DNA of 28,982 nt from a virus: the IMG/VR virus record IMGVR_UViG_3300024433_000034, positions 1 through 28,982 of that record. One strand, 5' to 3'. Under the pieces are notes generated by a model. That model was not told the origin of the DNA, did not search any database, and saw only the letters and a list, made by a program, of their open reading frames with translations. The position numbers and the translations under genes were made by a program. Of the stretch, positions 1 to 6,742 are shown piece by piece (positions within the stretch are counted from its first letter, which is position 1; each line of letters begins with the position of its first letter).

Positions 1-52
1 TGTTACACAACAAGCGAATAAGTTTAACTATGTATGTAAAAAAAATAAAAAT

Positions 53-718
53 ATGAGAATCAAACAATTAAACAATAACGACCTTGAAACAATGATTGAA
101 GCAGTTGGTGTTCGTTACAGGGTTAAATGTGATGAAATAAACAATGTTTTAATTAGGCAAACTTTACAAGCTGAATTTGCTGCAATGTTAGTTATTGATT
201 TTAATAATGCATTTATTAAACATTGTGCAGGAAAATTTGTTATAAGTGAAAAACCTGATAACAATAAACCTTATGGTGATTTATCTTGTTTATTTATTTG
301 TGATGTATTAAAAGCATTTAAAATTTATAAAGCAAAAGAAATTGCAAAACCTCAATTAGCTGCACCATTATCTAAACAATTAGAAATGAATACTGCAACA
401 AAAGAAGAACTGCAAAAAGAACATTATGAAATTATTAATGATTGGTATAATAAACATGGTAAAGTTCCTTTGTTGGCAAATTGGAATGAAGCATTTATTT
501 ACATGTGGAGAACTAAAATAATTGAAATTGATGCTGATGAAGTTGAAATGTTTAAAGATTTAGTTGTTTATAATTTAAATGCAGAAATAAAGAAGTTAAA
601 AGTTGAACGTGCTAATTATGGCCATTTAAAAAATATTGTTGAAAACCCTGGACTTTTAAGAATGGAATGCAGGAAACAATTTATTATTAAATATTATAAT
701 CAAAAAACAAAAAAATGA
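53..718 (+). CDS. Hypothetical phage protein, 221 aa
   Basis: I do not recognise this protein. It is soluble-looking, rich in Lys, Asn and Ile, with no membrane segment or obvious catalytic motif. The C-terminal half (from about residue 115) is mostly helical and charged and contains aromatic stretches such as NWNEAFIYMW. The ATG follows an A-rich leader (AAAAAAATAAAAAT), typical of Bacteroidetes translation starts. It overlaps the DnaA-domain-like gene downstream by an ATGA junction, so the two are probably co-translated and may share a role in replication or its control; that is inference from position only. It is certainly open and complete here; function unknown. Confidence 0.8.
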   Translation: MRIKQLNNNDLETMIEAVGVRYRVKCDEINNVLIRQTLQAEFAAMLVIDFNNAFIKHCAGKFVISEKPDNNKPYGDLSCLFICDVLKAFKIYKAKEIAKPQLAAPLSKQLEMNTATKEELQKEHYEIINDWYNKHGKVPLLANWNEAFIYMWRTKIIEIDADEVEMFKDLVVYNLNAEIKKLKVERANYGHLKNIVENPGLLRMECRKQFIIKYYNQKTKK

Positions 719-1020
719 ATATAAAAAATGCAACACCAAAAGAATTAATGCCAATAATTAAAAATATCTGCAGCCAATTTTTAATAACATTTGAAGAATT
801 GATTGGTGATAAAACACAAAATCTTGATACGAAAGAAGCACGTGCAATTATTTGTTATTATATTTTTGCAGTTAATGGTTATAGTCCTGCATCATTAGGA
901 AGAATATTAAGAAAATCAAGAAGTAATGTTTACAACACATCAAAAAGGGTTTCTGATGAAATGGAAACAAACAAGAATTATAAATTGAAAATTGAACGAA
1001 TAATTAATTTACTGAAATAA
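715..1020 (+). CDS. DnaA domain IV-like DNA-binding protein
   Basis: A 101-residue protein whose middle and C-terminal part resembles domain IV of the replication initiator DnaA (the helix-turn-helix that contacts DnaA boxes). The visible pattern is an Arg-Ala-hydrophobic helix (EARAIICYYIFAVNGYS), then SLGRILRKSRSNVYNTSKRV, equivalent to the DnaA segment that precedes and includes the DNA-recognition helix, then a closing helix. There is no AAA+ ATPase domain, so it cannot be a full initiator. Such stand-alone domains occur in phages, where they may bind origin or operator DNA. It overlaps both neighbours (ATGA upstream, TAATG downstream) in a tight operon with the NinG-like gene. Family assignment is fairly good; the exact role is inference. 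Confidence 0.65.
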   Translation: MNIKNATPKELMPIIKNICSQFLITFEELIGDKTQNLDTKEARAIICYYIFAVNGYSPASLGRILRKSRSNVYNTSKRVSDEMETNKNYKLKIERIINLLK

Positions 1021-1667
1021 TGCCAAGATGTAAAAGCTGCAGACAAAAATTTGAACAATATGCATTTAATAATAAATATTGCAAAGAAATAGATTGTCAA
1101 ACTGAAAAAGCAATGATGCTTTTATCTAAGAAAAAAGAAAACCAAGCAAAAAAAGTTGATGTTAAATTTCAGGAAATGAAATTAAGAGTAAAAACACCTG
1201 ATAGGAAAAAAGAATTAGGTTTGCAAATAAGGTTGTTAGCAAGAAAAATTGACAATTATTTTAATTATTTATGTGTTGATTGTGGTAAACCTTATGGAAA
1301 ACAACAAGATGCTGCACATCTTCATAATTCAGGTGGAAATGAAAATATAACTTACAACCTTCACAATCTACATTCATCAAGAAGCCATTGCAACAGGTTT
1401 AGTTCAGAACATAAAGTTGGTTATAGAAAAGGAATTGAAGAAAGATACGGTGCAAAATATTTAGATTATATTGATTTTGAACTACCTAAAATTTATAAAT
1501 ATATTGGTTTGTTAGATAATGAAGTAATTGAAAAACTTGCAATTGTAAGAAAGTTAAACAGGGAATTTGAAACATTTAAATTATCAAATGCTATTGATGC
1601 ACGTTCAAACTTCAATAATATAATAGGAATTTATCCTGGATCACCAACTGCAAAAGAATTTAAATAA
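1020..1667 (+). CDS. NinG/Rap-like phage recombination protein
   Basis: This 215-residue protein fits the lambda NinG (Rap) family, structure-specific endonucleases that act on recombination intermediates. An N-terminal zinc-binding knuckle is formed by Cys4, Cys7, Cys21 and Cys26, followed by a basic linker. A second cluster resembling an HNH-type metal site follows: Cys85-x2-Cys88, His100 and His102 (AAHLHNSGG), then the NLHNLHSSRSHCN segment with His115, His118, His123 and Cys124. This order and spacing are typical of NinG proteins. Its start overlaps the upstream stop by one base. It lies with the DnaA-like gene in what looks like a replication and recombination block. Substrate preference cannot be read from sequence. 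Confidence 0.8.
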   Translation: MPRCKSCRQKFEQYAFNNKYCKEIDCQTEKAMMLLSKKKENQAKKVDVKFQEMKLRVKTPDRKKELGLQIRLLARKIDNYFNYLCVDCGKPYGKQQDAAHLHNSGGNENITYNLHNLHSSRSHCNRFSSEHKVGYRKGIEERYGAKYLDYIDFELPKIYKYIGLLDNEVIEKLAIVRKLNREFETFKLSNAIDARSNFNNIIGIYPGSPTAKEFK

Positions 1668-1728
1668 ATATTGATTAAAATTTGTAAATCAATTATTTTC
1701 AACTATATTTGGTTATTATTTAGAGATA

Positions 1729-1813
1729 ATGAGAACACAAAAAACAACATACTGAACAATTATCAAGGTTGCCTGAAATCAAATACAGGTATGCAATTGT
1801 TAAAAATCAATAA
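1729..1813 (+). pseudogene. Possible frameshifted micro-ORF (low support)
   Basis: The gap between the NinG-like gene and the next gene has no convincing intact gene. An ATG here opens a frame that stops after eight codons, but the next frame downstream reads QHTEQLSRLPEIKYRYAIVK to a stop. Removing one A from a run of six would join them into a 27-residue peptide beginning MRTQK. It may be a decayed gene, a sequencing error in the homopolymer, or chance. A TTG-started 66-codon frame across the same gap has poor composition and was not accepted. Confidence 0.2.
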
Positions 1814-1880
1814 AAACTTATTTAATAAAGTATTTAGCAAAAATAATTTTGTTAAAAATAATCATGTTTAAAAAATAAAA

Positions 1881-2102
1881 ATGGAAGAAGGAAAAATTAA
1901 AACAGATTACCAATTAATTGAATTAGGAATAAGACAACCACACTTAAACATTAATAGAAGGGTGTTTGTTAAAACTGAAGCAGAAAAGAAGAAATTGAAA
2001 GCGTTTAAAAAAACACATCATGCAAGAATACGTGATGCAGGTTTTAACAGAAAGAAGCGAATGAATTTAAGCGAAAGCCAACATTTAAAATTTACTTGTT
2101 AA
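1881..2102 (+). CDS. Small basic hypothetical protein, 73 aa
   Basis: Unrecognised. The protein is very rich in Lys and Arg, particularly in the second half (TEAEKKKLKAFKKTHHARIR and RKKR), with no Cys pairs or membrane segment, so nucleic-acid binding is plausible but unproven. The ATG is preceded by TTTAAAAAATAAAA, the same A-rich leader seen before other genes in this window, which supports the start. It follows a 213-base gap after the NinG-like gene. Confidence 0.6.
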   Translation: MEEGKIKTDYQLIELGIRQPHLNINRRVFVKTEAEKKKLKAFKKTHHARIRDAGFNRKKRMNLSESQHLKFTC

Positions 2103-2116
2103 AAAAGGATCACTGG

Positions 2117-2308
2117 ATGATAAAATTTGAAAGATTAATAACTGTAATTTGTTTGGCAATGCTATTAATTAAAGATTTTGCACTAATTAATATTAGTGTA
2201 GAATTTTTACTTATGCCAATTATTATACTTGGTTTAGTTAGGTTTATAATTACAGTTTTATCATTAATCAATTCATTATTTAATGATATTAAAAAACTAA
2301 ACAGATGA
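2117..2308 (+). CDS. Small two-helix membrane protein, 63 aa
   Basis: The frame extends upstream to a TTG, but the first ATG (MIKFERLI) is the better start. The protein has two hydrophobic stretches, roughly residues 8-21 (ITVICLAMLLIKDF) and 28-53 (VEFLLMPIIILGLV onward), with a short basic tail (DIKKLNR), consistent with a small integral membrane protein. It overlaps the following coiled-coil gene by ATGA, suggesting coupled translation. No family is recognised. Small membrane proteins of phages can be holins, spanins, exclusion factors or toxins, but nothing here decides between these. Confidence 0.55.
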   Translation: MIKFERLITVICLAMLLIKDFALINISVEFLLMPIIILGLVRFIITVLSLINSLFNDIKKLNR

Positions 2309-2781
2309 GCGATATAGAAGAAATAGTATTGAAATGTAAAATTGAAAAAGTTAATAATAAAACACTTCATAAAAATTGGTTTGGTTGGTTTGAAAGAAGA
2401 AAAGGTATTAATTTCAGTCTAACAAAACTATATAGAGAGCAAATGATTAACGGATTAGTTGAAGATTTCTACAGTGTGACAGATTACCAACAACAAACAA
2501 TAGACAAATTAACTAAAGAGGTTGAGGGGTTGAGAGAATTTAATCACGTTGAATTATTAAACAAAGCAAAAAACAAGATTATTGATAAAGAAAAATTAAT
2601 TGATAGTCTTAATGATTTATTGCAAAAGGAATTAATAGAAAACACTAAGCTAAAAGAACAATTGAAGGAGTGTAGGGAAAAGGAAGAAAAAAACATTAAG
2701 ATGTTTGCAGAATGGCTATATGGAAAAATTGACAAAGAGGTAGCAGAAAGGATAGTTGATGATTACTTAAACAGCAAGTAA
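2305..2781 (+). CDS. Coiled-coil hypothetical protein, possible single cassette gene
   Basis: A 158-residue charged protein not assigned to a family. Residues about 55-130 have the heptad-like Leu/Ile spacing and Glu/Lys density of a coiled coil (for example DKLTKEVEGLREF and LIENTKLKEQLKECREKEEK). The N-terminus has an aromatic cluster, NWFGWFERRKG. Its codon use differs from the phage backbone around it, with more GAG, AGG and GGG. The stop is followed at once by a 133-base attC-like hairpin, as in the island at 6.1-9.15 kb, so it may have arrived as a single gene cassette. The ATGA overlap with the preceding membrane protein suggests that both could have arrived together. Confidence 0.7.
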   Translation: MSDIEEIVLKCKIEKVNNKTLHKNWFGWFERRKGINFSLTKLYREQMINGLVEDFYSVTDYQQQTIDKLTKEVEGLREFNHVELLNKAKNKIIDKEKLIDSLNDLLQKELIENTKLKEQLKECREKEEKNIKMFAEWLYGKIDKEVAERIVDDYLNSK

Positions 2782-2785
2782 TTGT

Positions 2786-2918
2786 TTATAACGGCAAAGA
2801 ATATGAGTATGTGGGGCATTTGTGAAAATCAAGCTGATGAATTTATGGCATATTATTATAAGTCCATAGACCAACCGTTAAAGCCGTGCCGCCCCATTAC
2901 TTATATTTATTGTTGTAT
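2786..2918 (+). repeat. attC-like imperfect hairpin, long form
   Basis: It starts five bases after a stop codon with TTATAAC (RYYYAAC-like, fitting in the AAC core) and ends at GTTGTAT (GTTRRRY-like, two mismatches). The arms pair well: AATATGAGTATGTGGGGC near the left end against GCCCCATTACTTATATT near the right, with G-U pairs and a small bulge. About 70 bases of less structured sequence form the apex. This matches the general plan of a long integron attC site, but box agreement is weaker than at 8100-8155. A terminator or another structured repeat is the alternative. Confidence 0.45.
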
Positions 2919-2957
2919 GTCAATTTAACAACTACTAAACAAATAAAACAATAAGAT

Positions 2958-3212
2958 ATGGCAAAATATAGAGGTAACCAATACAATATTGATAATGGCA
3001 GTTATTCAAGGTTAAGAAACCCAACAACAGGAAAAGCAGAAGGAATTAAAAAAATTGCTATTGATGTTGGAAGAAATACAAAATGTCCTTGCAAATCAGG
3101 TAAGAAATTTAAAAATTGTTGTGATAAAAAAGGTGCTATTTATGTGAATAAACCAATAAAAAGTTCTAAATTAACCGCATTCAAAATAAAATTTTTAAGA
3201 ATCTTTAAATAA
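2958..3212 (+). CDS. SEC-C motif zinc-binding protein
   Basis: An 84-residue protein with a clear SEC-C zinc knuckle: CPCKSGKKFKNCC, with Cys43, Cys45, Cys54 and Cys55. This motif was first described at the C-terminus of SecA and occurs in many otherwise unrelated proteins. Here it lies in the middle of a small basic protein, and no enzymatic domain accompanies it, so the role may be protein or nucleic-acid contact. The start ATG follows AAACAATAAGAT. It is the first phage gene after the attC-like hairpin. The zinc-site call is strong; the function is unknown. Confidence 0.75.
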   Translation: MAKYRGNQYNIDNGSYSRLRNPTTGKAEGIKKIAIDVGRNTKCPCKSGKKFKNCCDKKGAIYVNKPIKSSKLTAFKIKFLRIFK

Positions 3213-3218
3213 AAACAA

Positions 3219-3398
3219 ATGAGAAAAGTAAAATTGTATAATAAAACAGGCGAATTTTTAGCTGATGTAAATATTAAAAATGAAGGAACTGCAGATGCCA
3301 TTCAATGGGGAAACATGTATTTCTTTTGGTGCAATCTAAAGAATCAATTCAGGGAAGCAAATGTTTATCCTGCTATTATTAAAAAATCTAAAAAATAA
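3219..3398 (+). CDS. Small hypothetical protein, 59 aa
   Basis: Unrecognised. It reads MRKVKLYNKTGEFLADVNIK, then EGTADAIQWGNMYFFWCNL, and ends in a basic tail. The alternating hydrophobic start looks like two beta strands followed by a helix, so it is probably a small folded domain. The ATG follows AAATAAAAACAA, and the gap to each neighbour is under ten bases, consistent with a real gene in a packed operon with the SEC-C and ParB-like genes. Confidence 0.6.
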   Translation: MRKVKLYNKTGEFLADVNIKNEGTADAIQWGNMYFFWCNLKNQFREANVYPAIIKKSKK

Positions 3399-3403
3399 AA
3401 AAC

Positions 3404-3934
3404 ATGGAAACAGAACATGTTGCAATTGGTAAAGTAAAACCAAATGAAGACAATCCAAGGATCATTAAAGATGAAAAGTTTCAAAAATTAGTCAAGTCTA
3501 TAAAGGAATTTCCAAAGATGCTTGAACTTAGGCCAATAGTTGTAAATAAAAATATGATTGTTTTGGGTGGAAACATGAGATTAAAAGCATGTATGGAAGC
3601 AGGATTGAAAAAAGTTTATATTGTCAAGGCCGAAAACCTATCAACAGAAGAACAAAAAAGATTTATAATTGCAGATAATGTTGGTTTTGGTGAATGGGAT
3701 TGGGAAATGTTAGGAAATACCTGGGATGAAGAACAATTGAAAGAGTGGGGAATGGACGTTTGGCAACCTGATGAAGTAATTGATGACATTGAAGAAGTTG
3801 ATGAAATAAGTGAATCAGTTAATTTTTCAATTAGATGTGAAAACCTTGAACAATTGGAAGCATTGCAGAGCAAATTAAATGTATCGGCAATGAAAATAAG
3901 TTATAAAGATTTTTTAGTTAAAGCAGCATTATGA
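3404..3934 (+). CDS. ParB/sulfiredoxin-fold domain protein
   Basis: A 176-residue protein whose first about 95 residues match the ParB N-terminal fold. They show the strand-turn NEDNPRI (residues 14-20), the RPIVVNKNMIVLGGNMRLKA segment (43-62) containing the GGNMR signature of the nucleotide-binding and catalytic loop, and VYIVKAENLSTEEQKRFIIADN (71-92). The C-terminal part is acidic and unassigned. Phage proteins of this type are commonly found beside terminase and DNA methyltransferase genes. Suggested roles include partition-like DNA binding, nuclease activity or modification-related function, and sequence alone does not choose. It lies just upstream of the packaging genes and its stop overlaps an ATG. 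Confidence 0.8.
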   Translation: METEHVAIGKVKPNEDNPRIIKDEKFQKLVKSIKEFPKMLELRPIVVNKNMIVLGGNMRLKACMEAGLKKVYIVKAENLSTEEQKRFIIADNVGFGEWDWEMLGNTWDEEQLKEWGMDVWQPDEVIDDIEEVDEISESVNFSIRCENLEQLEALQSKLNVSAMKISYKDFLVKAAL

Positions 3935-3995
3935 AAATAGCAGTTATTGATGTAAAAGGAATTTAAAAGCTGCAATAAAAAGAGCAAAAAAATAA
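3931..3995 (+). other. Micro-ORF with apparent frameshift (low support)
   Basis: An ATG overlapping the ParB-like stop (ATGA) reads MKIAVIDVKGI and stops. Shifting to the -1 frame at the AAAAGG run gives MKIAVIDVK followed by RNLKAAIKRAKK and a stop, a natural-looking 21-residue basic peptide. The slip site is not a canonical heptamer. This could be a decayed small gene, a sequencing indel, or noise filling the 101-base gap before the next gene. Confidence 0.2.
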
Positions 3996-4035
3996 TACTT
4001 AAATTTGATAAAAACAAAGAAATAACAAAGAAGGA

Positions 4036-4449
4036 ATGGCAAACGAAGAAAATTTAATACCTTATAAAAAAGGACAAAGCGGAAACCCAAACGGAAGGCC
4101 AAAGAAATCATTTGCAAGTATAAATGCAGAATTAGAAGCAAAAGGAATTACTAAGTTATCAAAAACTGATTTGCTTGATGCATACGCTCTTATTTTCAAT
4201 ACATCAGAAGCTGATTTAAAAATAATTGCTGCAGATAAGGAAACACCTTATGCTTTAAAGATTATTATTTTAGAAATGAATGTTAAAAAAACAAGGGCAA
4301 AAGCAATTGCAGATTATCGTGATTATTGTTTTGGTCGTGCAATGCAAAACACCGATTTAACAAGCGGTGGTGAAAAGTTGGTACAAAATATTATTAGTTT
4401 AGGTGCAGGTATAAAACCAAAGGAAGATGAAGAACAGAATGAAGTTTAA
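4036..4449 (+). CDS. DUF5681-like protein, putative small terminase subunit
   Basis: The N-terminus carries the hallmark YKKGQSGNPNGRPKKS (residues 10-25), the signature of the DUF5681 family found in many phages directly upstream of large terminase genes. The rest (137 residues total) is largely helical, ending in an acidic tail. Position immediately before the packaging ATPase, with only two micro-genes between, makes a DNA-recognition terminase subunit the best guess, though a helix-turn-helix is not obvious by eye. The start ATG follows AATAACAAAGAAGGA. The family call is good; the terminase role is inference. Confidence 0.65.
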   Translation: MANEENLIPYKKGQSGNPNGRPKKSFASINAELEAKGITKLSKTDLLDAYALIFNTSEADLKIIAADKETPYALKIIILEMNVKKTRAKAIADYRDYCFGRAMQNTDLTSGGEKLVQNIISLGAGIKPKEDEEQNEV

Positions 4450-4543
4450 AAATTTTTGTCTGCATTATGTACAGGCAAACAAACCATTTGAAAAAGTTTA
4501 TCTTTTAAGGTATGATAAAAGATTTACTTTATACTTAAATTAA
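4427..4543 (+). CDS. Possible small gene, 38 aa
   Basis: A short basic frame overlapping the end of the putative small terminase gene by 23 bases, reading MKNRMKFKNFCLHYVQ, then a tail with Tyr/Arg-rich segments (VYLLRYDKRFTLYLN). Composition is protein-like and the frame occupies an otherwise empty gap, but it has no recognised family. A non-coding tail of the upstream gene is the alternative. Confidence 0.35.
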   Translation: MKNRMKFKNFCLHYVQANKPFEKVYLLRYDKRFTLYLN

Positions 4544-4611
4544 TTGTCTCCACCGCGTGCAGCATGTTAACCAAACCCTTATAAACATTAACTTTTAAAA
4601 AATAGGTGATT

Positions 4612-4704
4612 ATGAAAACAATACTCAAAATAATATTATTAATTATAGCATCAGCAATTGTTTTTTTCTTTGCACTTGGTGTTTTTGTTGGTTTAGCAGG
4701 TTAA
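4612..4704 (+). CDS. Single-span membrane micro-protein, 30 aa
   Basis: After MKTILK the peptide is almost entirely hydrophobic (IILLIIASAIVFFFALGVFV) and ends GLAG, so it is a single transmembrane helix with a positive N-terminus. It has an A-rich upstream region (CTTTTAAAAAATAGGTGATT) and ends three bases before the large terminase ATG, which supports genuine translation. No function can be assigned; its place between terminase genes is unusual for a membrane protein. Confidence 0.5.
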   Translation: MKTILKIILLIIASAIVFFFALGVFVGLAG

Positions 4705-4707
4705 ACA

Positions 4708-6024
4708 ATGAAACTACTCCCAAAACAAGAAAATGCAGTTTATTATCTTAAAGATAAAACAACAACAGAATTAGTTTTTGGTGGCGCTGCAGGTGGTGCA
4801 AAATCTTCTTTGGGTTGTTTATGGTTAATTGAAAATTCACAATCATACCCTGGAACACGTTGGTTAATGGGAAGGAGTAAATTAAAAACATTGAAAGAAA
4901 CTACATTAAACACCTTTTTTGAAATGTCAACAAAACTTGGTGTAAATGATGAATGGAATTATAATGCAATGACAGGTGTTATTAAATGGACAAATGGAAG
5001 CGAAATAATTCTAAAAGATTTATTTTTCTATCCAAGTGATCCAAATTTTGATTCATTAGGTTCATTAGAAATATCAGGTGCTTTTATTGATGAATGCAAT
5101 CAAATAAATTTCAAGGCATGGCAAGTTGTAAAATCAAGAATCAGATACAAATTAACTGAATACGATTTAACACCTAAAATTCTTGGTACATGTAACCCCT
5201 CTAAAAATTGGGTTTACAAATATTTTTTTAGAGCAAAAAAAACAAAAGACATTGCACCATTTAGAAAGTTCATACAATCACTTCCAAAAGACAATCCATT
5301 TCTTCCTGATAGTTATATTGAATCTCTTAGCCAATTAGATGACATTAGCAGGGAAAGGTTATTGAATGGAAATTGGGAATTTGACAATGATAAATCAGCA
5401 ATAATTTCTTATAATGCAATTATGGACTATTGGAACGCAAAACATATTGTTGCAGGTCCAGGTGATGAAAACCATTTAACAATTGATGTTGCAAGAAAAG
5501 GAAAAGATAAAACAGTTTTCAGAGTTTGGAAAGGGTGGTTATGTGTTAAGCGTTACGAAATGGCAATAAGTACAATTCCACAAATTGTTGAAAAAGCACA
5601 AAAAATTCAAGCAGCATTTAAAATTACCAACTCAAATACAATTGCAGATGAAGATGGTGTTGGTGGTGGTGTTGTTGATGTTTTAAGATGTAAAGGATTT
5701 ATTAATAATTCTAAACCTCTTTATGATGCTGCAGCAAAAGATGGAGATATTAATTATAGCAATTTAAAAAATCAATGTTCAATTAGAATGGCCAAAAGAA
5801 TTAATGCAAAAACTGTTGGTGAAACTTGCAATGATAATTCTGTTATTGAATTGACTTCTGAAGAAATGGAACAAATAAAATATGCTGAAATTGATAAAGA
5901 TGGAAAAGCTGCACTTGTTACAAAAGATAAAATAAAAGCATTAATTGGTCGTTCTCCTGATGACTGGGATTCTATAATGATGCGTGAATGGTTTTCTTTG
6001 AGAGTAAAATATGAATCTTTTTAA
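4708..6024 (+). CDS. Phage terminase large subunit
   Basis: The packaging motor ATPase and headful or cos nuclease, 438 residues, complete. The Walker A-type loop is GGAAGGAKSS (residues 25-34), Walker B is GAFIDE (124-129, with Asp128 and Glu129), and the coupling motif is GTCNPS (160-165). The C-terminal RNase H-like nuclease has LTIDVARKGKDKT (Asp260), IADEDGVGGG (Asp314/Asp316) and SPDDWDS (Asp418/Asp419), giving the expected acidic metal-binding set. In phage head operons the portal usually follows directly. Here 3.5 kb intervenes, most of it the hairpin-bounded island, which suggests a later insertion. The natural C-terminus appears intact. Confidence 0.95.
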   Translation: MKLLPKQENAVYYLKDKTTTELVFGGAAGGAKSSLGCLWLIENSQSYPGTRWLMGRSKLKTLKETTLNTFFEMSTKLGVNDEWNYNAMTGVIKWTNGSEIILKDLFFYPSDPNFDSLGSLEISGAFIDECNQINFKAWQVVKSRIRYKLTEYDLTPKILGTCNPSKNWVYKYFFRAKKTKDIAPFRKFIQSLPKDNPFLPDSYIESLSQLDDISRERLLNGNWEFDNDKSAIISYNAIMDYWNAKHIVAGPGDENHLTIDVARKGKDKTVFRVWKGWLCVKRYEMAISTIPQIVEKAQKIQAAFKITNSNTIADEDGVGGGVVDVLRCKGFINNSKPLYDAAAKDGDINYSNLKNQCSIRMAKRINAKTVGETCNDNSVIELTSEEMEQIKYAEIDKDGKAALVTKDKIKALIGRSPDDWDSIMMREWFSLRVKYESF

Positions 6025-6064
6025 AATTTATTACATATTTTTACATACTTGTATTTATTATTTG

Positions 6065-6072
6065 TAAATTTG
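6065..6072 (+). promoter_or_regulatory. Possible Bacteroidetes -7 box (TAAATTTG)
   Basis: TAAATTTG fits the TAnnTTTG -7 consensus of Bacteroidetes promoters and sits a few bases before an ATG in the gap after the terminase. The -33 element is poor: the nearest TTG (6049-6051) is only 13 bases away. It could drive the island genes but is weaker than the promoter at 6507-6536. Confidence 0.3.
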
Positions 6073-6076
6073 TAGT

Positions 6077-6139
6077 ATGAAAATTCAATTAGAACAAATC
6101 AAAAGAACATTTGCTAACGTATTGTATAAAATGCGTTGA
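6077..6139 (+). pseudogene. 20-codon ORF that runs into the first attC-like site
   Basis: After the possible promoter an ATG opens MKIQLEQIKRTFANVLYKMR and then stops inside the short palindrome at the left edge of the island. It looks like the start of a longer gene cut off at the insertion point, with the stop supplied by the incoming sequence. It could also be a functionless leader peptide. No downstream continuation was found on the far side of the island. Confidence 0.3.
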
Positions 6140-6141
6140 GG
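6114..6141 (+). repeat. Short attC-like palindrome at the island's left edge
   Basis: CTAACG-TATT-GTATA-AAATG-CGTTGAG: the outer AACG pairs with CGTT and the inner ATT with AAT around a small loop. The right box GTTGAGG differs from GTTRRRY only in the last base. It is far shorter than the other elements and could be an attC remnant or a secondary recombination site where the first cassette joined. Chance is a real possibility at this length. Confidence 0.3.
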
Positions 6142-6158
6142 AACGAAATGAATTTTAT

Positions 6159-6398
6159 ATGGTGTATGCACCGTTAATTTTAGAAACTATGACTGAACAA
6201 GAGATAAAAGAAGAACTATGCCACTATGACCTACGAAACCCCGATGGTGTTAACTCTTATGGTTTATTAGATGCAGAAGAAATAAAAGAAGAAGGTTACG
6301 GAAACCACAAGAAAGAAGATTGCTCTTGTGATAATTGCTTTTATGGTAGAACCAAGATGGCAGAAGAACTTTTGAAGTATGTATCTAATGGTGCATAA
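6159..6398 (+). CDS. Hypothetical cassette protein, 79 aa
   Basis: Unrecognised small acidic protein. An upstream TTG in frame lies inside the short palindrome, so the ATG beginning MVYAPLILETMTEQ is preferred; a second ATG ten codons later (MTEQEIKEELCHYD) is possible. The C-terminal half has CSCDNCFYG, three close cysteines that may bind metal or be structural, then a short helix. The stop codon lies inside the left box of the next hairpin (GCATAAC), the arrangement seen in integron cassettes where the gene ends at the attC site. Confidence 0.55.
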   Translation: MVYAPLILETMTEQEIKEELCHYDLRNPDGVNSYGLLDAEEIKEEGYGNHKKEDCSCDNCFYGRTKMAEELLKYVSNGA

Positions 6399-6454
6399 CG
6401 GTTAGTATATGAACCGTACGCCTTTAGGCTATGGTTTTATATACCGTGTTAGTT
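6393..6454 (+). repeat. attC-like hairpin 1
   Basis: The left box GCATAAC matches RYYYAAC at six of seven positions and the right box GTTAGTT matches GTTRRRY at six of seven. Between them the arms pair in steps: GTATAT with ATATAC, AACC with GGTT, and GCC with GGC around a TTTA-like apex, separated by single unpaired bases, as expected of a folded single-stranded attC site. The left box overlaps the upstream gene's stop codon. It shares the ATATGAA inner-arm segment with the hairpin at 8100-8155 but differs elsewhere. Confidence 0.55.
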
Positions 6455-6506
6455 GCTTTTATTTTTGAGAGGTGGAAAAATAATTTAATCTTTTTTATAA
6501 TATTAC

Positions 6507-6536
6507 TTGTATATGTAAAATATATACGTATATTTG
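6507..6536 (+). promoter_or_regulatory. Bacteroidetes-type promoter inside cassette 2
   Basis: TTG at 6507-6509, a 19-base spacer and TATATTTG at 6529-6536 give a full match to the Bacteroidetes primary-sigma consensus (TTG, 17-23 bases, TAnnTTTG). Transcription would begin a few bases downstream, leaving a leader of about 25-30 bases before the 51-residue gene. Cassettes usually rely on an external promoter, so an internal one would let the downstream units be expressed independently of phage operons. Confidence 0.65.
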
Positions 6537-6570
6537 TAGGGTATTAACGAAGTAACTAAAACAAAAAGAT

Positions 6571-6726
6571 ATGAAAAACTTAGACTACAGAAACGAAATT
6601 ACAAGATTAGAAGATTTGTTAAACTCTCATAACTGCCCAATATCTTGGAGCGATATGAATAATAAGATAATAGAATTAAAAAAAGAGCATAACAAAGAGC
6701 AGGGTTTTAAAGTGTGGAATGTTTAA
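6571..6726 (+). CDS. Small hypothetical cassette protein, 51 aa
   Basis: Not recognised. It reads as a short helical protein (MKNLDYRNEITRLEDLL, then ISWSDMNNKIIELKKEHNKE) with an aromatic tail, FKVWNV. A helical-hairpin fold is plausible. It has its own well-formed upstream promoter and an A-rich leader (AACTAAAACAAAAAGAT) before the ATG, which supports expression. It is followed by an inverted repeat and a degenerate attC-like hairpin. Confidence 0.6.
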   Translation: MKNLDYRNEITRLEDLLNSHNCPISWSDMNNKIIELKKEHNKEQGFKVWNV

Positions 6727-6742
6727 GATAAGCAAATAGCGA

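Noticed and set aside
1-52. Window start (ACAACAAGCG followed by AAGTTTAAC) as the tail of another attC-like element
   Set aside because: Only a fragment is present and no paired arm can be seen.
1671-1871. TTG-started 66-codon frame after the NinG-like gene
   Set aside because: Weak start, no A-rich leader at the start, and a composition of Asn, Lys and Ile expected from random A/T-rich DNA.
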